This document shows positions 33,855 to 40,710 of a stretch of DNA of 64,000 nt, one piece after another. Position numbers and translations under genes: made by a program. Within the stretch, counting starts at the first letter, position 1, and each line of letters opens with the position of its first letter. Source of the stretch: Nonomuraea angiospora. GTDB taxonomy: Bacteria > Actinomycetota > Actinomycetes > Streptosporangiales > Streptosporangiaceae. The notes beneath the pieces were generated by a model. It did no database searches and was not told where the DNA came from. It saw only the letters and a program-made list of their open reading frames with translations. The stretch spans positions 1,984,001-2,048,000 of the forward strand of contig NZ_JADBEK010000001.1 of NCBI RefSeq assembly GCF_014873145.1, written 5' to 3'.

Positions 33855-34298
33855 CCCGCCGCATGTCGGCGACGGCCCGCAGGGTGCCGCGCACGGTTCC
33901 GGTCACTTTGGAACGTCCGGTCCTGGGCAGGTAGTCCACGTCCACCTCGGCGATCCGCCAACCGGCCGCGGCGACCCTCAGGACCATCTCCAGCGGGTAG
34001 CCGAACCGGCGGTCCGTCAGCCCCAGCTCCAGGAGCCGGCTGCGCACGGCCGCCCGCATCGGCCCGAGGTCGTGCAGCCTCACCCCGGTGCGGCGGCGCA
34101 GGGTGTGGGCGAGGGCGGCGTTCCCGAGCCGGGCGTGCCAGGGCCAGGCGCCCGCGCTTCGCGGCCGGCGGCGCCGAGGACCAGGTCGGCGTCACCGCCG
34201 AGGACGGGCGCGGCCACGCCGGGAAGCCGGCGGGGGTCGAGCGAGGCGTCGGCGTCCATGAAGCAGACGACGTCGCCGGCCTGGTCGAGCGGCGGCTG
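33835..34298 (-). pseudogene. Decayed GT2 glycosyltransferase
   Basis: The C-terminal 82 codons (VRLHDLGPMRAAVRSRLLEL to TGTVRGTLRAVADMRRVMAE) match the end of actinobacterial GT2 polyprenol-phosphate-sugar synthases. Upstream on the same strand a second piece (GDVVCFMDADASLDPRRLPG) is in a different frame; the break lies near 34167-34175 and is explained by one missing C. An in-frame TGA at 34301-34299 and absence of the N-terminal nucleotide-binding half show further truncation. The gene normally neighbours DUF2064 and methyltransferase genes, which follow here, so this is the relic of that set. A sequencing error could explain the frameshift but not the missing N-terminus. Confidence 0.75.
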
Positions 34299-34321
34299 TC
34301 AGCAACTCGTAAGGATTGAGC

Positions 34322-34975
34322 ATGTCACGCCGCCCTACTGTCGATCACATGGCCCAGATCATGATCATCGCCAAGGAGCCGGTGGCCGGGAGGGTCAAGA
34401 CCCGGCTGACCCCGCCGTTCAGCCCTGAGCAGGCCGCCCGCCTCGCCGAGGCCGCTCTCCACGACAGCCTCATCGCCGTCTCGGGAACACCCGCCGGCCA
34501 GCGACTGCTCGCCCTGGACGGGCTGCCGGGCAGCTGGCTGCCCCCGGGATTCGTGGTGATCCCGCAGCGCGGCTCGGGCTTGGACGAGCGTCTGGCGGCG
34601 GCGTTCTCGGACGCCTACCGGCTCCGGCCGGAACCCGTCGTACTGATCGGCATGGACACGCCGCAGGTGACGCCCGCTCTGCTGGACGAGGCGGCGCGGG
34701 CCTTGGACAGTCGCGACGCGGTGTTCGGCCCGGCCTCGGACGGCGGCTTCTGGCTGCTCGGCCTGCGTGAGCCGGACGCCTCCCTGCTGCTGGGGGTGCC
34801 GATGTCGCACCCGGAGACCGGCAAGCTCCAGCTCGACCGCCTCGATCGGGCCGGGCTGTCCGTCCATCTGCTGCCCGAGCTGACCGACGTCGACACCCCT
34901 GCGGACGCCCCCGAGGTGGCCGCGCAGGCACCCGATTCCCGCTTCGCCGCCGTACTGCGGGAGACGGGCCGATGA
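34322..34975 (+). CDS. DUF2064 / TIGR04282-type glycosyltransferase-like protein
   Basis: 217 residues of a GT-A fold related to nucleotidyl- and glycosyltransferases: IIAKEPVAGRVKTRLTPP at the N-terminus, the metal-site-like LIGMDTPQ near residue 113, and GPASDGGFWLLGL. The ATG at 34322 has AAGGA six bases upstream; TTG 34316 is in frame. Its stop overlaps the next ATG (ATGA). In many actinomycetes it clusters with a GT2 and a methyltransferase in an uncharacterised glycosylation pathway; here the GT2 is broken, so the pathway may be dead. Confidence 0.82.
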   Translation: MSRRPTVDHMAQIMIIAKEPVAGRVKTRLTPPFSPEQAARLAEAALHDSLIAVSGTPAGQRLLALDGLPGSWLPPGFVVIPQRGSGLDERLAAAFSDAYRLRPEPVVLIGMDTPQVTPALLDEAARALDSRDAVFGPASDGGFWLLGLREPDASLLLGVPMSHPETGKLQLDRLDRAGLSVHLLPELTDVDTPADAPEVAAQAPDSRFAAVLRETGR

Positions 34976-35583
34976 TGGGGCAGATCTACGCCGACGCGCT
35001 CGCCGGGGCGGCCGCCGAGATCGAGTACGTGGACGGCACCCGCGTCGTGCTGGAGGCCACGCGCTGGTTCGAGCCGATCGAGGGCGACGAGTCCCTCCTG
35101 CGCAGGTGCGCAGGCCCGGCCCTGGACATCGGCTCGGGTCCGGGCCGGCTGACCGTCGCGCTGAACCGCCGCGGCGTGCGCGCGCTGGGCATCGACATCA
35201 CGCCTCGCGCCGTCGCCCACACCCGCAGAGCGGGCGGCTTCGCCCTGCTCCGGGACGTGTTCGACGAGGTCCCGGGCAGCGGCCGGTGGGCGACGGCGCT
35301 CCTCGCCGACGGCAACATCGGCATCGGCGGCAACCCCGAGCTGCTGTTGCGCCGGGTGCGGCAGCTGGTCCGGCCGGGCGGCACGGTGCTGGTCGAGGTC
35401 GCCCCGCCGGAGGTCAGGAGCCGCGTCGACCGGGTGCGGCTGCACCACGGCGCGCTCGTCGGCGACTGGTTCGGGTGGGCGGTGGTGTCGGTGACCGACA
35501 TCCGCCGTGTGGCCCGTGCCGGTGGGTTCCCGGCCGTGGACTGCTGGACGTCTCACGGTCGCTGGCTGGCCTGCCTGAGCTAG
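34972..35583 (+). CDS. Class I SAM-dependent methyltransferase
   Basis: 203 residues with a Rossmann methyltransferase fold. Motif I is LDIGSGPGRLTVAL (about 50-63), the acidic post-I motif GIDITPRAV follows, and the core ends with VRPGGTVLVEVAPP. ATG 34972 overlaps the DUF2064 stop, so the two genes are coupled. The substrate is unknown; it is a partner in the DUF2064/GT2 set. Confidence 0.85.
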   Translation: MMGQIYADALAGAAAEIEYVDGTRVVLEATRWFEPIEGDESLLRRCAGPALDIGSGPGRLTVALNRRGVRALGIDITPRAVAHTRRAGGFALLRDVFDEVPGSGRWATALLADGNIGIGGNPELLLRRVRQLVRPGGTVLVEVAPPEVRSRVDRVRLHHGALVGDWFGWAVVSVTDIRRVARAGGFPAVDCWTSHGRWLACLS

Positions 35584-35617
35584 CGTCCCCGGCGGCCAGG
35601 GCGACCTCCTCCTCAGC

Positions 35618-35626
35618 GAAAGTTTC
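35618..35626. promoter_or_regulatory. GAAAGTTTC inverted repeat upstream of GH12 gene
   Basis: GAAA-G-TTTC lies 9 bp upstream of the -35 box of the GH12 promoter. It is the third copy of the GAAA(C/G)TTTC motif in the window. Confidence 0.5.
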
Positions 35627-35634
35627 ACCCGGGG

Positions 35635-35664
35635 TTGACTGAAGGAGTCAGAATGCTTTTTAGT
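35635..35664 (+). promoter_or_regulatory. Promoter of GH12 gene
   Basis: TTGACT (35635-35640), an 18-bp spacer and TTTAGT (35659-35664). The -10 box lies inside the left arm of the palindrome at 35658-35686. Confidence 0.5.
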
Positions 35665-35686
35665 TTGGATGCCAGCCAAACTAAAA
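35658..35686. promoter_or_regulatory. XylR/ROK-like palindromic operator
   Basis: TTTTAGTTTGG and its exact complement CCAAACTAAAA flank a 7-bp centre. The TTAGTTTG...CAAACTAA pattern is that of Bacillus XylR (ROK family) operators. It covers the -10 region, a repressing position. Confidence 0.65.
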
Positions 35687-35711
35687 CACAGGCAGGCAGA
35701 AGGGATCCAGC

Positions 35712-36404
35712 ATGCGCAAGATCGTGCGTTCCGCCGTCCCCGTTTGCGTACTGGCGATGGTCACCGTCCTCTTCGCCCCGCCCGCGCTGGCCGCCACCTG
35801 GTCCTCCACCGACCGGTGGGGCACCTGGTCCAACGGCGGCTACACGCTCTACAACAACATCTGGGGCAGCGGCGCCGGACCGCAGACCATCTGGGCGAAC
35901 TCCTACAGCAACTGGGGCGTGTGGGCCAACCACCCCAACACCGGCGGGGTGAAGTCGTACCCGAACGCCACCAGGTACGTCGGCAAGCGCGTCAGCGCCC
36001 TCGGCAGCGCCACCAGCAGCTTCAACGTCACCGTGCCGAACGGCGGCTCGTACACGACGGCGTACGACATCTGGGACTCGGCCAACGCGTACGAGATCAT
36101 GCTCTGGATGAACAAGCACGGCGCCGTCGGCCCAATCGGCTCGCGCCAGACCGGCGCCACGGTGGGCGGCCACAGCTGGGACGTCTACCGCGGCAGCAAC
36201 GGCGCCAACCAGGTCTTCTCCTTCGTCAGGACCGGCAACACCAACTCCGGCACCGTGGACATCAAGGCGGTGCTCAACTGGCTGCGCACCAACGGCTGGA
36301 TGGGTGACGTGACGCTCGGCAACGTGCAGTTCGGGTACGAGATCACCTCCTCCAGCGGCGGGATGGACTTCGTCACCAACAGCTTCTCGGTGTCCGCCGG
36401 CTGA
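35712..36404 (+). CDS. Secreted GH12 endoglucanase or xyloglucanase
   Basis: 230 residues: signal peptide 1-27 (ALA site) and a single GH12 beta-jelly-roll. The nucleophile E128 lies in YEIMLWMN and the acid/base E210 in FGYEITSSSGGMDF, both diagnostic of GH12. It cleaves internal beta-1,4-glucan bonds; GH12 enzymes include xyloglucanases, and the fucosidase/galactosidase locus nearby would fit xyloglucan side chains, but the sequence does not settle this. No CBM is present. The ATG follows AGAAGGGA. Control elements include a GAAAGTTTC box and a XylR-like palindrome. Confidence 0.9.
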   Translation: MRKIVRSAVPVCVLAMVTVLFAPPALAATWSSTDRWGTWSNGGYTLYNNIWGSGAGPQTIWANSYSNWGVWANHPNTGGVKSYPNATRYVGKRVSALGSATSSFNVTVPNGGSYTTAYDIWDSANAYEIMLWMNKHGAVGPIGSRQTGATVGGHSWDVYRGSNGANQVFSFVRTGNTNSGTVDIKAVLNWLRTNGWMGDVTLGNVQFGYEITSSSGGMDFVTNSFSVSAG

Positions 36405-36411
36405 CCGATCC

Positions 36412-37038
36412 CTACGCCTGGGGGCGGTCGTCCCCGCGGTAGACGGCCATCAGCAGCGGGCGGGTCAGGTCCGCCATCTCGGCGGGCGAGCGCGGGCAGC
36501 CGTGCTGGAGCCAGTCGGTGGCCACGCCGATGAGCGCGCCCGCCGTGAACGCGGCGGGCACGTCATGCGGGGTCTGCACGGTGTAGTCGGTCGGGGTGTC
36601 GTCTCCGGTGGCCTTGCGGCGCGCGCCGACGTAGGCCGCGACGGTGGCGTGGCGGCGCACGTGGTCGATGACGCGCGCGCTGCCCTGCGGCCCGAGCACG
36701 CTGCGGTAGAGGCCGGCGTGCTCGTCGAGGTGGGCGAAGAAGGTCAGCAGCGTGTCGGGGGCGTCGTCCGGGACGTCCCGGACACCGGGGTCGGGGATGG
36801 CCTCGATCAGGTCGTCGATCATCGTGGTGCACGCCGCCTCGGCGAGCTCGTGCACGTCACGGTAGTGGTCGTAGAACGTGGAGCGGCTCACCCCGGCGCG
36901 TTCGGCGACGTCGGCGACGCTGATCCTGGACAGGTCGCCGTCCTGGACGAGGCCGATCAGCGTGCGTTGCAGGGCCGCCTGGGTGCGACGCACCCGCGGG
37001 TCGCTCAGGTCGCTCTTTCTGTCTCTGGTGGGGGCCAC
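36412..37038 (-). CDS. TetR-family regulator divergent from P450
   Basis: 208 residues. The helix-turn-helix is at about 18-60 (ISVADVAERAGVSRSTFYDH), preceded by a charged tail; the C-terminal ligand domain is of the TetR_C type with a FFAHLDEHAGLYRSVLG segment. The start is GTG 37038. The 84-bp region to the P450 holds two adjacent 14-bp palindromes, so it probably represses itself and the P450. It is convergent with the GH12 gene, 7 bp away. The ligand is unknown. Confidence 0.9.
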   Translation of the reverse strand: MAPTRDRKSDLSDPRVRRTQAALQRTLIGLVQDGDLSRISVADVAERAGVSRSTFYDHYRDVHELAEAACTTMIDDLIEAIPDPGVRDVPDDAPDTLLTFFAHLDEHAGLYRSVLGPQGSARVIDHVRRHATVAAYVGARRKATGDDTPTDYTVQTPHDVPAAFTAGALIGVATDWLQHGCPRSPAEMADLTRPLLMAVYRGDDRPQA

Positions 37039-37054
37039 GCCTCAGTGTACTGTG

Positions 37055-37088
37055 CCCTACATCTGTAGGTTAGCCTACAGATGTAGGG
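37055..37088. promoter_or_regulatory. Double TetR operator
   Basis: CCCTACATCTGTAGG and its exact complement are separated by TTAG, giving a 34-bp perfect palindrome. Each arm is itself a palindrome (CCTACA-TC-TGTAGG), so there are two sites centred 18 bp apart, as expected for a pair of TetR dimers. Confidence 0.8.
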
Positions 37089-37122
37089 AAATTTGGGAAT
37101 GGCACGCTGATTGGGGACAACC

Positions 37123-38325
37123 GTGACCTCTGACTCCGCTGAGACGCTCCAGATCACCCGCACCTGCCCGTACGCACCGCCCGAGCAGCACCTTCGCCTC
37201 CTGCGTGAGCAGCCGGTCACCGAGGTCACGCTGCCCGGCGGTTCGAGCGCCTGGGTCGCCGCCCGGTATGAGGACATCCGTACGGTCCTGAGCGACCCGC
37301 GTTTCAGCGCCGACCGCCGCCATCCCAACGCCCCCAGGCTGAACGGCGAGACGGCGCCCGGCGAGTCGCCGCTGCCCAAGATGATGCTGGAGATGGACCC
37401 GCCCGAGCACGGTCCGGCGCGGCGCGCCGTGATCGGGGAGTTCACCCTCCGGCGCATCGCGGCCCTGCGGCCGCGCATCCAGCAGATCGTGGACGAGCAC
37501 CTCGACGCCATCCTGGACGGCCCCCGCCCGGTCGACCTGGTGCGGGCGTTCGCCCTGCCGGTGCCCTCGCTGGTGATCTGCGAGCTGCTCGGCGTGCCGT
37601 ACGAGGAGCACGACTTCTTCCAGACGCACTCCGCCCAGTTGCTCAACCGCGCCGCCACGCCGCAGGAGCGCCAGCACGCCTCCTTCGAGCTGGCCGTCTA
37701 CCTGGACAAGCTGATCAGGGCCAAGGCGGAGGACCCGACCGACGACCTGCTCGGCCGCCAGGTGGTCAAGCAGCGCGAGAGCGGCGAGGTGGACCATGGC
37801 GCGCTGCTCAGCCTGGCGTTCCTGCTGCTGATCGCCGGGCACGAGACCACGGCCAACATGATCTCGCTGGGCACGTACATGCTGCTGCGCCACCCCGACA
37901 CGCTCGCCGCGCTGCGCGCGGACCCCAGCAAGACGCCGGGCGCGGTCGAGGAGCTGCTGCGGCACTTCACCATCGCCGAGTTCGCGATCATGCGGGTGGC
38001 CACCGAGGACGTGGAGCTCGGCGGCACGGTCATCCCCGCGGGGTCAGGAGTGCTCACGCTGGCCAACGCCGGCAACCGCGATCCGGAGGTGTTCGCGGAC
38101 GCCGACGCGTTCGACATCGAGCGTGACGCCCGCAGCCACCTGGCCTTCGGTTACGGCCCGCACCAGTGCCTGGGCCAGAACCTCGCCCGCGTGGAGCTGG
38201 AGATCGTCTTCGACTCGCTGTTCAGGCGGATCCCGGGGCTGCGGCTGGCCGTGCCCGCCGAGGAGCTCTCGTTCAAGGACGAGGCCAGCGTCTACGGGAT
38301 GCACGAGCTGCCCGTCACCTGGTGA
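37123..38325 (+). CDS. Cytochrome P450
   Basis: About 400 residues, a soluble bacterial class I P450, CYP105-like in appearance. Visible motifs are the I-helix AGHETTANM, the EELLR K-helix ExxR, and the heme loop FGYGPHQCLG with ligand C349. It needs ferredoxin and reductase partners, not encoded nearby. The GTG at 37123 has GGGGA five bases upstream; TTG 37111 is in frame but poorly placed. It is divergent from a TetR repressor with a double operator, so it is probably inducible by its substrate, which suggests detoxification or catabolism rather than a biosynthetic cluster. Confidence 0.93.
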   Translation: MTSDSAETLQITRTCPYAPPEQHLRLLREQPVTEVTLPGGSSAWVAARYEDIRTVLSDPRFSADRRHPNAPRLNGETAPGESPLPKMMLEMDPPEHGPARRAVIGEFTLRRIAALRPRIQQIVDEHLDAILDGPRPVDLVRAFALPVPSLVICELLGVPYEEHDFFQTHSAQLLNRAATPQERQHASFELAVYLDKLIRAKAEDPTDDLLGRQVVKQRESGEVDHGALLSLAFLLLIAGHETTANMISLGTYMLLRHPDTLAALRADPSKTPGAVEELLRHFTIAEFAIMRVATEDVELGGTVIPAGSGVLTLANAGNRDPEVFADADAFDIERDARSHLAFGYGPHQCLGQNLARVELEIVFDSLFRRIPGLRLAVPAEELSFKDEASVYGMHELPVTW

Positions 38326-38338
38326 CGCGTTGAACCAA

Positions 38339-38403
38339 GTTCATGAATCGGCCCGTACCTCCCAGGAGTAAGCAATCACCTAACCAAGGGCCGATTCATG
38401 AAC
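38339..38403 (+). promoter_or_regulatory. Long inverted repeat enclosing the CHRD start codon
   Basis: GTTCATGAATCGGCCC (38339-38354) and its exact complement (38388-38403) flank a 33-nt spacer. The right arm contains the ATG of the CHRD gene, and the AAGGG ribosome-binding site sits at its edge. As RNA it would hide the start; as DNA it could bind a regulator. Confidence 0.75.
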
Positions 38404-39297
38404 AAGCGCACCCTCGTTCTTCCTGGCCTGGCCGTCACCACCGCACTGGTCGCCGCTCCCGTGCCACCGGCCGCCGCGCAGACCAGTACTCCCGTCTACC
38501 TGGCCGCCAGCCTCGCCGGCAAGCACGAAGTGCCCGCACCCGGCACCAAGGTCGGCGATGACGACGGCAGCGCGCTCGCGGTCTTCCGCATCCACGGCAA
38601 CCGCGTCGACTACGCCGTCCGCTGGAGCAACGTCAACGCCCCCAGCGGCTTCCACATCCACAAGGGCAACGCCGGCCAGAACGGCGAGGTCAAGATCCCC
38701 TTCATCACCACCGCCCTGCCGCCCCAGCTCCACGCCATCAAGGGCACCGTCATCGTCAAGGACCTCAACCTCCTCGGCCGCATCCTCAACAACCCCCAGG
38801 GCTGGTACGCCAACCTCCACAACGCCGACTTCGCCGGCGGCGCCGTACGGGCCCAGCTCCAGCGGATCCGTCCCGTCGCCCTGGAGAGCATCCTGGCCCA
38901 CGGCTTCGGCCGCACCCTGACCACCCGCGCCGACGGCAAGCAGGAGATCCCCGCCCCCGGCACCAAGGTCGGCGACCGCGACGGCCGCGCCGCCTGGCTC
39001 GTCCAGCCCGAAGGCGACCGCGTCTGGTTCGCCGCCACCTGGAAACACGTCGCCACCCCCACCGCCGCCCACGTCCACCGCGCTCCCAAGGGCAAGAACG
39101 GCCCGGTCGTCGTCCCCTTCTTCGAGGCCAAGGACGGCCTGCCGCCCAGCGTCAACGGCCTCGCCGGCAGTTCCAAGACCGACACCGCCACCGCCCGCCG
39201 GATCTGGAACAACCCCAAGAACTGGTACGCCAACCTGCACAACGCCAAGTTCCCCGGCGGAGCGGTCCGCGGCCAGCTCTACCGGGGCGACTGGTAG
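38398..39297 (+). CDS. Secreted protein with two CHRD domains
   Basis: 299 residues: signal peptide about 1-28 and two CHRD (chordin-like) domains at about 32-160 and 170-297. Each runs from (K/Q)E(V/I)PAPGTKVGD to GGAVR(A/G)QL and contains HIH/HVH and NNPxxWYANLHN motifs. CHRD domains are beta-rich extracellular modules of unknown bacterial function. The two repeats are clearly homologous, so internal duplication produced the protein. Translation may be controlled by the inverted repeat overlapping the ATG. A strong terminator follows the gene. Confidence 0.85.
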   Translation: MNKRTLVLPGLAVTTALVAAPVPPAAAQTSTPVYLAASLAGKHEVPAPGTKVGDDDGSALAVFRIHGNRVDYAVRWSNVNAPSGFHIHKGNAGQNGEVKIPFITTALPPQLHAIKGTVIVKDLNLLGRILNNPQGWYANLHNADFAGGAVRAQLQRIRPVALESILAHGFGRTLTTRADGKQEIPAPGTKVGDRDGRAAWLVQPEGDRVWFAATWKHVATPTAAHVHRAPKGKNGPVVVPFFEAKDGLPPSVNGLAGSSKTDTATARRIWNNPKNWYANLHNAKFPGGAVRGQLYRGDW

Positions 39298-39306
39298 AGG
39301 GCTTTC

Positions 39307-39336
39307 CTCGGCCCGGCGCGGGTGCGCTGGGCCGAG
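39307..39336. terminator. Bidirectional terminator between CHRD and CNNM genes
   Basis: CTCGGCCC pairs with GGGCCGAG, and inner GCGC pairs with GCGC, giving a long GC stem between two convergent genes. Confidence 0.7.
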
Positions 39337-39349
39337 AGGCCGCTCCGGC

Positions 39350-40645
39350 CTACGCGTCCTGTTCCGCGGCGTCGGGCACGGGGACCGGATGCAGGCGGAC
39401 CTGCGTGATCGCGTGGCGTTCGACGCCGAGGACCTCGATGCGCCAGCCGGCCACGGTCACCGACTCGCCCGGCGCGGTCGGCACCCGCCCGAGCTCGGCC
39501 AGGACCAGGCCCGCGACGGTGGTGTAGTCGCCCTCCGGCTGCCCCTCCAGGTGCACGCCCACGTCCGGCAGGTCGTGCACCGGAAAGCCGCCGGGCATCG
39601 TCAGCGTCCCGTCGTCGCCGTGCTGGACGGTCTCCAGGTCGCTGTCGGTCTCGTCGTAGATCTCGCCGACCACCTCTTCGAGGAGGTCCTCCAGGGTGAC
39701 GATGCCGTCCACGGCGCCGCGCTCGTCGACGACGAGGGCGAACTGCTGGCGTTCGGCCTTGAAGCGGCGCAGCGCGTCGGAGACGTGCAGGCTCTCGGGC
39801 AGGACGAGGGCGGGCCGGGCGGCGTCCGCGGCGACCTCGGCGTCCTGGGTGAGCAGGTCGCGCAGGTTGGCGATGCCGAGCGTGTCGTCCAGGTTACGCC
39901 CGCGCACGACCGGCGCGCGCGAGTGCCCGGAGGCCGCCAGCTCGGCCGCGGCCTGCCGGAGCGGGGTGCCGGCCTCGATCGCGAACACCTGGCGCGGGGG
40001 CACCAGGACCTCGCGCAGCACCCGCTCGGTGATCTCGACGGCTCCGGAGATGATCAGCCGCTGCTCCGGGGTGAAGCCGCGATGGACGCTGACCAGATCG
40101 CGGATCTCCTCGGGGCTCATCTCCTCCCGGTGCAGGTCGGGGTCCCCGCCCATCAGCCGGACCGTCAGGTCGGTGGACTTGCCGAGCGCCCAGATGACCG
40201 GCCGCGAGATGCTCCCCAGCACGCTCAGCGGACGGGCGACCAGCAGCGCCCAGGTCTCCGCGCGCTGCATCGCCACCCGCTTGGGCGCCAGCTCGCCGAA
40301 CACCAGGGTGAGGAACGTCAGCACCAGGGTGACGAGGATGATCGCCACCGGTCCGGCCGCGCCGCCGAGGAAGCCGAGCAGCGGCACCAGGGGTTCGGAC
40401 AGGGTCACCGCCGCGGTGGCCGAGGCGAGGAACCCGGCCAGCGTGATGCCGATCTGGATGGTCGCCAGGAACTGGTTCGGGTCGCGGGCCAGCTTGGCCA
40501 GCACCCGTCCTCCGCTGCTGTGCTGCTCCAGGCGGCGCAGCTGGCCCTCCCGCAGGGAGACCAGCGCGAGCTCGCTTCCCGCGAACGCCGCATTGATCAC
40601 GATGAGGACCGCGACCAGGGCGAGTTGCACCCAATAACCATCCAC
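39350..40645 (-). CDS. CNNM/CorC-type (DUF21-CBS) membrane protein
   Basis: 431 residues: a DUF21/CNNM membrane domain (about 1-180, with ELALVSLREGQLRRLE and GELAPKR), a CBS pair (about 205-325) and a C-terminal CorC_HlyC domain (about 345-425). The family exports Mg2+ or supports its homeostasis. I prefer GTG 40645, with GGAGGA nine bases upstream; ATG 40669 and TTG 40690 are in frame. It lies 65 bp downstream of the Mg2+ P-type ATPase on the same strand, so a Mg2+ role is consistent. Older annotations call such proteins hemolysins without support. Confidence 0.9.
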   Translation of the reverse strand: MDGYWVQLALVAVLIVINAAFAGSELALVSLREGQLRRLEQHSSGGRVLAKLARDPNQFLATIQIGITLAGFLASATAAVTLSEPLVPLLGFLGGAAGPVAIILVTLVLTFLTLVFGELAPKRVAMQRAETWALLVARPLSVLGSISRPVIWALGKSTDLTVRLMGGDPDLHREEMSPEEIRDLVSVHRGFTPEQRLIISGAVEITERVLREVLVPPRQVFAIEAGTPLRQAAAELAASGHSRAPVVRGRNLDDTLGIANLRDLLTQDAEVAADAARPALVLPESLHVSDALRRFKAERQQFALVVDERGAVDGIVTLEDLLEEVVGEIYDETDSDLETVQHGDDGTLTMPGGFPVHDLPDVGVHLEGQPEGDYTTVAGLVLAELGRVPTAPGESVTVAGWRIEVLGVERHAITQVRLHPVPVPDAAEQDA

Positions 40646-40710
40646 GAAAGGGGTTCCTCCAGACGCCATGACACTTGCCGTATTGCGCAACTATAAAACA
40701 AGTGCGGCGT

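Noticed and set aside
39350..40645. Hemolysin label for the CNNM/CorC protein
   Set aside because: The domain order is that of Mg2+ homeostasis proteins; the hemolysin name has no sequence support here.
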